Part shown: positions 14,130-21,111 of the stretch, piece by piece
Position numbering within the stretch: position 1 is the stretch's first letter
Layout: each line of letters opens with the position of its first letter
NCBI GenBank assembly: GCA_016207465.1
Contig: JACQPP010000123.1
Coordinates: 1 to 22,607, forward strand
DNA: 22,607 nt
Direction of reading: 5' to 3'
DNA from: Methanobacteriota archaeon
GTDB lineage: Archaea > Halobacteriota > Syntropharchaeia > JACQPP01
Program-made: the position numbers and the translations under genes
The notes under the pieces: generated by a model
What the model saw: only the letters and a program-made list of their open reading frames with translations
Database searches by the model: none
What the model was told of the DNA's origin: nothing

Positions 14130-14151
14130 CCGTCACTTAGGGGAGTGACGG
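14130..14151. other. Stem-loop at the end of the zinc-ribbon operon
   Basis: CCGTCACT and AGTGACGG form a perfect 8-bp stem with a 6-base loop over the TAA of the last gene. It may mark the 3' end of the four-gene mRNA. Confidence 0.4.
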
Positions 14152-14526
14152 CGAATCGGCCATCCGCCGGGTTTTGTATCTGTGGTACCCGCCGAGGATT
14201 GGCTCATGCGGCGCCGGGAGAGGGCCCGGGAGTCCCCCGCGGCGGGTCGAGCGGTCGGCGATTTCCCGGTAGAGGACGAGTGGGGGGAGGACCAGGAGGA
14301 GGATGGCGACCCCCAGGAGGTATGGGATGGCCCGCAGGTATCCCCGGAGGGTGGGCCGCGGGGGCGCACCATCCACCATGTCGAGCATGAACTCCGCGTA
14401 GCGGGCCATGACGCCGGTCACCCTCCGGTGGCAGCGGCGGCAGAGCATCATGGAGCCGTCGGCTCCCTCCCACCGCTGGGGGAAGGCGGTCCTCACCTGG
14501 CAGACGTCGCAGCGGGAGAGGCTCAT
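14137..14526 (-). CDS. Unknown zinc-knuckle protein with one membrane helix
   Basis: A 129-residue protein. The N-terminus carries two CxxC pairs (CDVCQ and CRRCH, residues about 6-33), a zinc ribbon. A single membrane helix follows (AIPYLLGVAILLLVLPPLVL), then a basic, proline-rich tail. The zinc domain should face the cytoplasm with the Arg-rich segment. It is the last gene of a four-gene operon in which each start overlaps the previous stop as ATGA. I do not recognise the family. Confidence 0.65.
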   Translation of the reverse strand: MSLSRCDVCQVRTAFPQRWEGADGSMMLCRRCHRRVTGVMARYAEFMLDMVDGAPPRPTLRGYLRAIPYLLGVAILLLVLPPLVLYREIADRSTRRGGLPGPLPAPHEPILGGYHRYKTRRMADSPSLP

Positions 14527-14762
14527 GCCACCACCCCCCTGCGGCGGATGCTTCTCCGCGCCCGGCCCACGTCCCTATGGAGCGGGGGTCTGGCCACCGG
14601 GTAGGGGATGGGCCGGAGCCGGGGGTGGCGCTGGTACCACACCTGGGTCTCGAACGACCCCAGGCACTCGGGGCCGCAGAAGGCCCTCTCCCTCCAGAAG
14701 ACGTGCTTGATTGCCTCCGTCTCGCGGATGGTTCTCTGGCACCAGGCGCAGAACCGCTTCAT
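14523..14762 (-). CDS. Small treble-clef/TRASH-like zinc-finger protein
   Basis: A 79-residue protein. CAWCQ near the start and FCGPEC further on give a C-x2-C...C-x3-C set typical of TRASH or MYM-type fingers, which bind metal ions in archaeal metal regulators. The C-terminal half is strongly basic (VGRARRSIRRRG), suited to nucleic acid. GGGAGG precedes ATG 14762. It overlaps both neighbours by 4 bp. Function unknown; a DNA- or RNA-binding role is possible. Confidence 0.65.
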   Translation of the reverse strand: MKRFCAWCQRTIRETEAIKHVFWRERAFCGPECLGSFETQVWYQRHPRLRPIPYPVARPPLHRDVGRARRSIRRRGVVA

Positions 14763-14902
14763 GCGGCCGCCTCCCGGGGAATCCCCTCTGCCCGCCGGGC
14801 CACTCGGCGCTCCCGGTATTTGAAGGGGTGGAGCCTCCTCTGCCAGCGGGTCCAGGCGAGGGTGGCGTCCATCTGGGAGGAGAACACCAGTCCCGCCATC
14901 AT
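14759..14902 (-). CDS. Tiny basic protein of the zinc-ribbon operon
   Basis: A 47-residue protein (46 if the second ATG at 14899 is used) with a hydrophobic start (MMAGLVFSSQ), an aromatic stretch (LAWTRWQRR) and a basic C-terminal half (YRERRVARRAEG). No cysteine. It is set between two genes with ATGA overlaps at both ends, which is the main reason to believe it is translated. Function unknown. Confidence 0.5.
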   Translation of the reverse strand: MMAGLVFSSQMDATLAWTRWQRRLHPFKYRERRVARRAEGIPREAAA

Positions 14903-15246
14903 GGTCCACCTGCCAGGGCCGCCCCCCGGAAGCACCGGGGGCACACCCGCCCGGGGGCCAGCAGGTCCATATAGTTTGCGCGGGGGGAGAACCACCCGCA
15001 GAGGGAACACCTCCGGGGTGCGTCCCCCCTCCTCCGGGGGATAGGGGGAGGTATGAGGAGGAGGGCAGAGAGGGATAGGACATCTGCTCTCCCCCCGCGC
15101 GCCCGCCGGCCCGGGAACCGGAGCCTCTGTGCAGCCAGGCGGGCCCGCATGGGGACAAGCCCCAGCAGCAGGAACATGGCCGCCGCCGTGACCTCGATGG
15201 CGACCGGGAACATCACCAGGAGACCGCGGAGAACCGGCTTTGGCAT
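14899..15246 (-). CDS. Unknown membrane-anchored zinc-ribbon protein
   Basis: A 115-residue protein, first gene of the ATGA-linked set. A membrane helix (VMFPVAIEVTAAAMFLLLGL) follows a short N-terminus, then a basic linker, a second hydrophobic patch (VLSLSALLLIPP) and a C-terminal zinc ribbon with CSLCGWFSP and CPRC. ATG 15246 has GGAGGT at 15252-15257. A TATA box ACATATATACAC lies at 15305-15316. I do not recognise the family. Confidence 0.65.
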   Translation of the reverse strand: MPKPVLRGLLVMFPVAIEVTAAAMFLLLGLVPMRARLAAQRLRFPGRRARGGRADVLSLSALLLIPPPIPRRRGDAPRRCSLCGWFSPRANYMDLLAPGRVCPRCFRGAALAGGP

Positions 15247-15304
15247 GGATGACCTCCAAGGAAGAGGTCACCACCCCAGCGTATGGACTTTCTCAACAAC
15301 TAAT

Positions 15305-15316
15305 GTGTATATATGT
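15305..15316 (-). promoter_or_regulatory. TATA box of the zinc-ribbon operon
   Basis: Minus-strand ACATATATACAC, placed to start transcription near 15285 and leave a leader of about 40 bases holding the GGAGGT site. Confidence 0.55.
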
Positions 15317-15357
15317 AGAAGTAATATAGGAGATGTATTTAGTTGTAAATCTTGGCT

Positions 15358-15492
15358 TTATGCCACCGCGGGGACCACGACGGACTCCCAGCGGCACTTC
15401 TCGCAGAGGGCCACCACAGAGCAGTCATCCAGACCTAGGACGACCAGTGTAAGGGGTCCCTCGCGGCTTCCGCACCGGTCGCATCCTCGCAT
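15358..15492 (-). CDS. Tiny zinc-ribbon protein
   Basis: A 44-residue protein with two CxxC knuckles: MRGCDRCGS at the N-terminus and LCEKCRWE near the end, with CSVVAL between. This spacing matches a one-domain zinc ribbon that binds one zinc ion. ATG 15492 lies about 30 bases downstream of a strong TATA-like tract (ATTTAAATATATGT, 15519-15532), with little or no leader. It is on the same strand as the four-gene operon and 112 bases before its first gene, but has its own promoter. Function unknown. Confidence 0.6.
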   Translation of the reverse strand: MRGCDRCGSREGPLTLVVLGLDDCSVVALCEKCRWESVVVPAVA

Positions 15493-15518
15493 GGTTCTCT
15501 TCACTTCTACCACGGCAC

Positions 15519-15620
15519 ACATATATTTAAATCTTTCTAATATTTTTGATGGGATAATTAAATTTTCAGCATTTTATTAAATTTTCTTCACTTTTATTGT
15601 GAGTTAATAGTTGTCTCATT
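15519..15620. promoter_or_regulatory. AT-rich intergenic island with 11-bp direct repeats
   Basis: Most of this stretch is A or T, unlike the GC-rich surroundings. ATTAAATTTTC occurs at 15557-15567 and 15576-15586, 19 bp apart. The left end holds the TATA box of the 44-residue gene. No gene is visible between 15493 and 15762. Confidence 0.45.
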
Positions 15621-15693
15621 CTCATTCCGCTTTTCTCCCACCCATGAATTGAAACGCAAGTATCCACACAGGAGGACACAGAAAGGGGAAAGC

Positions 15694-15740
15694 ACATATG
15701 GCGCCATATGTAACCAGCGCGAGTTACAAACCTATTTGTA
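15694..15740. promoter_or_regulatory. Two palindromes upstream of the AbrB-PhoU gene
   Basis: ACATATGGCGCCATATGT (15694-15711) is a perfect 18-bp palindrome. TACAAACCTATTTGTA (15725-15740) has 6-bp arms around CCTA and overlaps the TATA-like region. Their centres are exactly 30 bp apart, so they lie on the same face of the helix. The second is at TATA distance from ATG 15763. Confidence 0.55.
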
Positions 15741-15762
15741 TGTATCTCACGTATTCTGCCAC

Positions 15763-16773
15763 ATGGATTCCAGAAAGATACAGAAGAGCGTCTCGGGAAG
15801 TTACATCGTGACCCTCCCGAAGGAGTGGGTGGAGAAATACGGCTTCGGCAAGGGGGAGCGGGTGGGGGTGGTGGTCAACGAGGAGGGAATCCTCTCCCTG
15901 GTCCCCAACGGCGCGGGGGCCAATCCCCCGAAGGAGTGTTTCCTGAGCTTCGAGGAGTATCCCACCTCCAGCGCCATCCAGAGGCGGGTGAAGGCCTGCT
16001 ACATGGAGGGGGACGACATCATCACGGTCACATCCAAGAAGACCCTCCCCCAGGAGGTCAAGGGGGACATCAAGGCCGCCGCAGGGGAGCTCATCGGCAT
16101 GGAGGTCTCGGAGGACTTCGCGAGCCGGGTGGTGCTGCGGACCCTGGTGGACCCCATGCGGTTCCCCGTGCGGGAGCTCATGAAGCGCATCTACGTGCTG
16201 GCCAGCGCCATGGAGCAGGACTCGGTCCAGGCCCTCCGGGAGAGCGACCGGGAGCTGGCGGGGGACGTGATTGCCCGGGAGAGAGAGGTGGACAAGCTGA
16301 GCCGCCTCATGCTGCGGCAGCTGATGATTGCCTCCAACCGCGTCGAGATTGCGCGGGCCCTGGGCATCAAGGACCTCCGCTCCATCGTGGTGGCCGCCAT
16401 GGTGGCCCGCACCATGAACCGCATCGCGTGGTATGCAGCGGACATCGCCCGCCAGACCCTCGCCATCGGGGACCCGAAGACCTGCAAGCCCCCCGAGGAC
16501 CTCTACCGCCTCTCGGAGGCGGCCCGGGAGATGCTGGAGGGCGCCATGGCCGCCTACTTCACCGAGGACTTCCAGATGGCCAACGGGGTCATCGACCGCA
16601 TGGAAGAAATCCGGGAGATGGACACCCGCATCGAGGAGCAGGTCATCCGGGGCTCCCGCGACCCCGGCTCCGCCATCGCCCTCACCCGGGTGAGCCGCGA
16701 CCTCCGGCGCATCGGCATCTGGGCGGCGGACGTGGCCGAGTCCACCCTCATCCGGATTGACGGAAACGAGTAG
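15763..16773 (+). CDS. AbrB-PhoU fusion, archaeal-type phosphate uptake regulator
   Basis: A 336-residue protein. Residues 1-45 are an AbrB/SpoVT DNA-binding domain (SRKIQKSVSGSYIVTLPKEW). Two PhoU-like helical bundles follow (about 120-220 and 235-330), with acidic helices such as VIAREREVDKLSRLMLRQL and MEEIREMDTRIEE that resemble PhoU metal-binding faces. Such fusions are common in archaea and are thought to sense phosphate or metal state and regulate transporters directly. No pst genes are nearby. The start at 15763 begins the conserved domain and fits a leaderless mRNA; ATG 15649 would run through both palindromes. Confidence 0.85.
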   Translation: MDSRKIQKSVSGSYIVTLPKEWVEKYGFGKGERVGVVVNEEGILSLVPNGAGANPPKECFLSFEEYPTSSAIQRRVKACYMEGDDIITVTSKKTLPQEVKGDIKAAAGELIGMEVSEDFASRVVLRTLVDPMRFPVRELMKRIYVLASAMEQDSVQALRESDRELAGDVIAREREVDKLSRLMLRQLMIASNRVEIARALGIKDLRSIVVAAMVARTMNRIAWYAADIARQTLAIGDPKTCKPPEDLYRLSEAAREMLEGAMAAYFTEDFQMANGVIDRMEEIREMDTRIEEQVIRGSRDPGSAIALTRVSRDLRRIGIWAADVAESTLIRIDGNE

Positions 16774-16781
16774 GCGCCGGG

Positions 16782-17195
16782 TCAGAGCCCCTCGGCCCGG
16801 GTGATGTCCTGGATGCCATCGAAGTCGCTGTCGAAGGAGAGGATGGTCCGGAGGCCCCGGTCCCTCATGGCGGCCACGGAGGCCGCGTCGGCGAAGCTCA
16901 GCCGGGGGTATCGCTCGAAGAGGTGGTAGGCGGCCTGGAAGAGAGCGGGGTCCACGTGGACGATAGTGATGTGGGGGGAGTCCAGGAGGGCGCGGGCCGC
17001 ATCGAGGGAGGGCCGGGCCCCCATCTTACGGCGGAGGTAGGTCACCACCTCCCCGTAGATGTGGTCGGTGATTACGGCCCTTGCTTTTCCGGTTCCGATG
17101 GCGCGGAGGATGGGGGCGGCCGCGGGGTGGTGGCGGTCCCGGGGATTGAAGCCGCCAATCCAGACGCCGGAGTCCACAAGGCAGGACTCAGCCAT
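16782..17195 (-). CDS. PIN-domain RNase, VapC-type toxin
   Basis: A 137-residue protein with the PIN acidic residues: LVDSGVWIGGF (first Asp), an internal Glu in YGEVVTYLRR, RLSFADAASVAAM (Asp) and LSFDSDFDGI near the end. The start ATG 17195 overlaps the AbrB antitoxin stop by 8 bp. Family members cut tRNA or rRNA when freed from their antitoxin. It is complete, unlike the PIN remnant at the left edge. It converges with the AbrB-PhoU gene with an 8-base gap. Confidence 0.88.
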   Translation of the reverse strand: MAESCLVDSGVWIGGFNPRDRHHPAAAPILRAIGTGKARAVITDHIYGEVVTYLRRKMGARPSLDAARALLDSPHITIVHVDPALFQAAYHLFERYPRLSFADAASVAAMRDRGLRTILSFDSDFDGIQDITRAEGL

Positions 17196-17430
17196 GGACC
17201 ACCGCGTCGAGCTCCTCGGTGGCGTCGGCCCTCCCACGCGAGGCCATTTTACCGATGAGTTCCAGGAGGGGGTCCCCGGATGTTTTCTTCCGGAACCTCA
17301 CGAAGAGGTCGCCTCCCACGAGGGTCCATATGACCCGGTCCTCCGGGCCCACATTCCACTGTTTCCGGACCCGGGCGGGGAGGGCAGTCTGGAATCCCCG
17401 GGATATCCTGGTTTCAATCATCTCGGCCAT
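17188..17430 (-). CDS. AbrB-type antitoxin partner of the PIN toxin
   Basis: An 80-residue protein with an AbrB domain (ETRISRGFQTALPARVRKQW, then EDRVIWTLVGGDLFVRF) and a C-terminal toxin-binding tail (DPLLELIGKMASRG). ATG 17430 is about 30 bases downstream of a TATA-like TTAAATATTG (17455-17464), so the mRNA may be leaderless; ATG 17421 is an alternative. It should repress its own promoter. Confidence 0.85.
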   Translation of the reverse strand: MAEMIETRISRGFQTALPARVRKQWNVGPEDRVIWTLVGGDLFVRFRKKTSGDPLLELIGKMASRGRADATEELDAVVHG

Positions 17431-17484
17431 GATTCAAATATATCTTCCGGATTTCACAATATTTAAGGATGTCTCATGGAACGC

Positions 17485-18243
17485 CTATCCCACCAGGGCC
17501 TTGAGCCCAGCCACCCCGAGCACCAGGCCGAGGACCCGCTGGAGGGAGGGGCGGGAGAGCCTCAGGGCCCCCGCGTGGGACCCGAGCCATCCCCCGGCCA
17601 GCACGACCGGCACCAGGAGGGCCACCAGCATCAGGGCCTCCGGGGAGACCCCCTGGAGGCTGCGGCTGGCGAGGCCGCTCACGCTGTTGAGGAGGATGAA
17701 ACCGCCGGAGACGGCCGCCGCTTTTTTGGCGTCGGCCCACCCGAGGAAGAGGAGGAGGGGGGTGAGGTAGACCCCGCCCCCGATGCCGGTCATCCCGGCG
17801 AGCAGGCCCAGCCCGACGCCGAGCCCGGCCGCCGCATAGAAATTCGGGCCCGCGCCCACCCGGATTTTCATCCGCTTCGGCTCCCGGGCGACGATGAGGA
17901 AGCGGGTGGCCGCGGCGAGCAGGGCGGCCCCGAGGAGGAGGCTGTAGGCGGCGGGGTCCAGGGGGATGGCGGCCCCGAGGAAGGCGGCGGGGATGGAGAA
18001 GAGGGCGAAGGGGGCCAGCAGCCGGGGGTCGAAGTGGCCCGCTTGGCGGTAGTTGCGGAATGCCATCCCGGCCACCAGGAGGTTCATCATCAGGGCGGCG
18101 GGGACCGCGGCCCCCCGGTGGATTCCGGCGAGGGCAAAGAGGGCCAGGTAGGCCGAGGCCCCGCCGTGGCCCACGGTGGAGTAGAGGAGGGCGGCGAGGA
18201 GGAAGGGGACCAGCAGCAGGGGGTCGAGGGGGAGGTCGAGCAT
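17485..18243 (-). CDS. TauE/SafE-family anion permease
   Basis: A 252-residue membrane protein with about eight helices. It shows the two family half-signatures: ALLYSTVGHGGASAYLALFA near the N-terminus and LAGMTGIGGGVYLTPLLLF in the second half. TauE/SafE proteins move sulfite, sulfoacetate or related organic and sulfur anions. GGTGGAG lies upstream of ATG 18243. The 19-bp motif at 18295-18313 precedes it, the same motif that precedes the DUF2892 gene. It follows the AioA/IdrA-like gene on the same strand, so it may export an anion linked to that enzyme or to sulfur metabolism. Confidence 0.85.
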   Translation of the reverse strand: MLDLPLDPLLLVPFLLAALLYSTVGHGGASAYLALFALAGIHRGAAVPAALMMNLLVAGMAFRNYRQAGHFDPRLLAPFALFSIPAAFLGAAIPLDPAAYSLLLGAALLAAATRFLIVAREPKRMKIRVGAGPNFYAAAGLGVGLGLLAGMTGIGGGVYLTPLLLFLGWADAKKAAAVSGGFILLNSVSGLASRSLQGVSPEALMLVALLVPVVLAGGWLGSHAGALRLSRPSLQRVLGLVLGVAGLKALVG

Positions 18244-18294
18244 GGGGGGCCGTCTCCACCTCGATGCGGGGAATTACAGGGGTTCCGGGGGTAA

Positions 18295-18313
18295 TCTACG
18301 GAAACTACGTAGA
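18295..18313. promoter_or_regulatory. 19-bp inverted-repeat operator motif before the TauE gene
   Basis: TCTACGGAAACTACGTAGA is TCTACG-7-CGTAGA, perfectly inverted. It lies in the 81-base gap between the molybdopterin gene stop and the TauE start. It is the best copy of the shared motif. Confidence 0.6.
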
Positions 18314-18324
18314 AAAGAATTGGC

Positions 18325-21111
18325 TCACACGAGGGTCCGGGGGGCGAAACTCATTCTCCGGAAATCGGCCTTGTAGGGGGACTCCCCGGTCTTCCGGATG
18401 CGCCCCTTCCCGAGCTTGAACCGGTAGCGGTTGGTGATGGGGTCGGGGACACGGTGGACAAGGCTGTTGGCGGGCGAGCCGGTCCAGAAGGAGTAGGTGA
18501 AGAGGACACCCCTCCGGACTGCGTCGGTGACGATTGCGACGGCCTCGCAGGTGCCCGACCCGACGCGGATGTGCCCGGCTTTCTGGAGCTTGGTGAAGGA
18601 GAGGTCGTCGTCCTCCACGCCGATGAAACCGCCGGTCTGGATGAGAACGTCATCGTTCTCGATGCGGACCGTGTCGCCGCTCTCGATGCCATATTTCTTC
18701 GCGTCCTCGGGATGAATCTCCACGAAGTTGTCTGGCCACCGCTGCATGATGTAGGGCCTCCGCTTGTCGTCGAAGGCGGTCTGCCAGATTTCGTTGATGC
18801 GGCCGTTGGTGACCCAGAGTTCGCCGTCCCGGGGGGTGATGCGCTCGTAGAAGTCGCTGAAGAGGTCCCAGGGGGTCTTGTGGAGGATGGCCTTGCCGCT
18901 GTGGGTGTTGAATGCAGTGAGCCACTTGGAGTGGACTGTGGCCCCCACGGGCGGCCCCAGGTCGAGGTCGGGGTCGTGGAGGCGCTTCGTCCCCACCGGT
19001 TTGCCGTCCACGAGCCGGATGGGGGTCTGGATGCCGGTGGTCCCCATCTCCCGGAGGACCTCGTGGCCCCGCTTCCCCTGCCTCTTGGCGTGGACGACGA
19101 GGGGGTGGTAGTTGAGGACGTCGCCCCGGCCGAACCGGGCCGCCTTCTCGAATACGTCGTTGGAGTCCTTCCAGTCGTAGTCCTTGAACCCCATCTTCCG
19201 GGCGAAGCGGGAGATTATCCACCAGTCGGGCTTCGCCTGGCCCGGGGGATCGCAGAACTTGGAGTAGAGCCGGAGGCGGCGCTCGCCGTTGCACCGCGAG
19301 AAGTCCTCCTCCCCCCAAGTGGCTGCGGGGAGGACGAGGTCGGCGAACTCGCCCCCGATGGGACTCTGGAGGTAGATGTCCTGGACGACGACGACCATGC
19401 CTCCGCTGTCCACCCGCTTCTTGAGGGCCGCCACCGCCGCCTCCCGGGTGGCCTCGGGAATCTGGTGGGGGCTCTCCCGGGTGAGCCGACGGAAGGTCTT
19501 TTCGAGCTCTTGGCTGGCGGCCATGGCCTGGATCCATGTGGTCCCGATGACCCAGGCGAACCGGAGCTTTCCGGCCTCGACCCAGCGGTCGAGGTCTATC
19601 TCCTTCCGGCGGCGTCCGGGATACTTCTCCGGGGAGGCTGCGATGGGATAGGGGGCCGCGCCGTACCACCCTCGCTGGTGGCCCCCGCCGCGGGAGACGA
19701 CCCGGCCGGGCCGGTTCCCGGCCCCGCACAGGAGTGCCAGAGAGGCCAGGGAGGCGGAGTTAAGGTAGTTGTTGGACCAGTAGTTCCCCTTCTCCAGCAT
19801 GAACGATGCCTTTGGAGCTCTCCCGTTGACAGGCTTCGCGAGCATCTCCGCCGCCCTCCGGATTTTGTCCGCGGGGACGCCCGTGATATCGGACGCTTTC
19901 GAGAGTTCAGCAAAAGGATAGGAGAGGAGCCACTTCTTGTACCCGGCGAAGTCGGTCCCCAGTTTGCCCCAGGTGGTGCGCCACTGCCACGGCGTGTTCC
20001 GGGTGCCCCGGCCCATGCCCGCGTCAATCTCCCACGGGTTGGCCACCCACTTCTCGATGAACTCCCGGTCCTCCCAGCCGTTCTCCAGGATTAGGCGGGC
20101 GATGGCGAGGTGGAGGAGGGTGTCGGTCCCCGGGATGACCTGCAGGAAAAGGCCCCCATTCTTCTCGGCCCAGGCCACGCCGGTGGTCCTGCGGGGGAGG
20201 ACCGAGATGATTTTCGTCCGCCCTTTCATCATCCACTCGGTGAAGAGGACCGTTTTCGTTTCGAAGGGGTCTGTCCCGGAGACGAAGGCGACCTCGGCCA
20301 GGGACCAGTCCTCGTAGGAGGCGCCGAAGGAGTCGATGCCTGCGTCGTCGAGGCCCGCGGCGTCGTTTCCGGGTCCGGGCTTGTCGTGGGGCGCGTAGGC
20401 CGGGGTCCCGATGGACTCGAAGGCGAGTTTGGAGATGGCGTAGGTGTTCTCGAAATACTGGTAGGAGTAGGTCTTCATCCCCCAGGCAGCGGCCCCGTGC
20501 TTCTGGAGGACGTGCTTGCTCACGTCGGCCATGATGTCGAGGGCCAGGTCCCAGGAGACCGGCACCAGTTCCCCGTTGACGCGGAGAAGAGGCTCCTTCA
20601 GCCGGTCCCGGGTGGGCCCCTCGGGGTTGTAGACCTTGAGGGCGATGCAGCCCCCGCGGATGGAGTGGTTGCCCCCGCGGTTCACCACTTGTGTGTCCGC
20701 GTCGGGAACGACCGCGACGTGGTGCTTTTTCCCGTCCACCAGGCAGAGGTTGTGCTGGTTGTCGCTCACCCACTTCCCGCCGAGGACGGGCCGGGGGAAG
20801 TCGACGCCGAAGGCATTCTGGTCGGCCTTCGGTCCGCCCTCCTTTCCCTCGGGCCACACGTAGGCCTTGTAGCCGCACCCCACGATGCAGTAGTCGCAGG
20901 CGGTCGTGTAGACCTTCGCGTCGGGAGGAGGCAGGGGGGCAGAGTCGCCTGGGGCATAGTCCCCACCAACTCCGCTTTTAGGGGCGGGAGGGGGAGACCG
21001 GGCCACCTGCCCCAAGGCGGGCAGGGAGAGGGTCGCGACAGCGGCTGCGGCGGCTCCCCATCGGAGGAACTCCCGGCGCGAGAGAGACCGTTTATCGGAT
21101 GTTCCGGTCAT
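18325..21111 (-). CDS. AioA/IdrA-type molybdopterin oxidoreductase, candidate iodate reductase or arsenite oxidase large subunit
   Basis: A 928-residue protein. A twin-arginine signal (SLSRREFLRWGAAA) comes first. The cluster motif CDYCIVGC (C72, C75, C79) is followed after exactly 70 residues by Ser150 in HSIRGG, the C-x2-C-x3-C-x70-S pattern of the 3Fe-4S site of arsenite oxidase AioA. YENTYAISKLAFESIG and VSGTDPFETKTVLFTEWMM align with AioA-type sequences. IdrA of iodate-reducing bacteria belongs to the same branch. The di-haem peroxidase in the operon favours an Idr-like role, but substrate is unproven. AioA itself has no signal peptide and travels with AioB, so the Tat signal here is unusual. 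It overlaps the Rieske gene by 20 bp. Confidence 0.85.
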   Translation of the reverse strand: MTGTSDKRSLSRREFLRWGAAAAAVATLSLPALGQVARSPPPAPKSGVGGDYAPGDSAPLPPPDAKVYTTACDYCIVGCGYKAYVWPEGKEGGPKADQNAFGVDFPRPVLGGKWVSDNQHNLCLVDGKKHHVAVVPDADTQVVNRGGNHSIRGGCIALKVYNPEGPTRDRLKEPLLRVNGELVPVSWDLALDIMADVSKHVLQKHGAAAWGMKTYSYQYFENTYAISKLAFESIGTPAYAPHDKPGPGNDAAGLDDAGIDSFGASYEDWSLAEVAFVSGTDPFETKTVLFTEWMMKGRTKIISVLPRRTTGVAWAEKNGGLFLQVIPGTDTLLHLAIARLILENGWEDREFIEKWVANPWEIDAGMGRGTRNTPWQWRTTWGKLGTDFAGYKKWLLSYPFAELSKASDITGVPADKIRRAAEMLAKPVNGRAPKASFMLEKGNYWSNNYLNSASLASLALLCGAGNRPGRVVSRGGGHQRGWYGAAPYPIAASPEKYPGRRRKEIDLDRWVEAGKLRFAWVIGTTWIQAMAASQELEKTFRRLTRESPHQIPEATREAAVAALKKRVDSGGMVVVVQDIYLQSPIGGEFADLVLPAATWGEEDFSRCNGERRLRLYSKFCDPPGQAKPDWWIISRFARKMGFKDYDWKDSNDVFEKAARFGRGDVLNYHPLVVHAKRQGKRGHEVLREMGTTGIQTPIRLVDGKPVGTKRLHDPDLDLGPPVGATVHSKWLTAFNTHSGKAILHKTPWDLFSDFYERITPRDGELWVTNGRINEIWQTAFDDKRRPYIMQRWPDNFVEIHPEDAKKYGIESGDTVRIENDDVLIQTGGFIGVEDDDLSFTKLQKAGHIRVGSGTCEAVAIVTDAVRRGVLFTYSFWTGSPANSLVHRVPDPITNRYRFKLGKGRIRKTGESPYKADFRRMSFAPRTLV

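Noticed and set aside
13894..14136. Upstream extension of the SCP2-like protein to GTG 14136
   Set aside because: The added residues are low-complexity Pro/Arg/Gly and three frames are open here, as expected of GC-rich non-coding DNA. I keep it only as a remote option.
15646..15660. ATTGAAAC, the typical end of many CRISPR repeats
   Set aside because: It occurs once, with no spacer-repeat pattern around it and no cas gene in the window.
15649..15762. Upstream extension of the AbrB-PhoU protein to ATG 15649
   Set aside because: It would run through both palindromes and the TATA region, and the added residues do not belong to the AbrB domain.
18325..21111. Plain annotation as arsenite oxidase
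   Set aside because: The cluster motif and Rieske partner fit arsenite oxidase, but the linked di-haem peroxidase and the lack of arsenic genes make that name too specific. I kept the family-level call.
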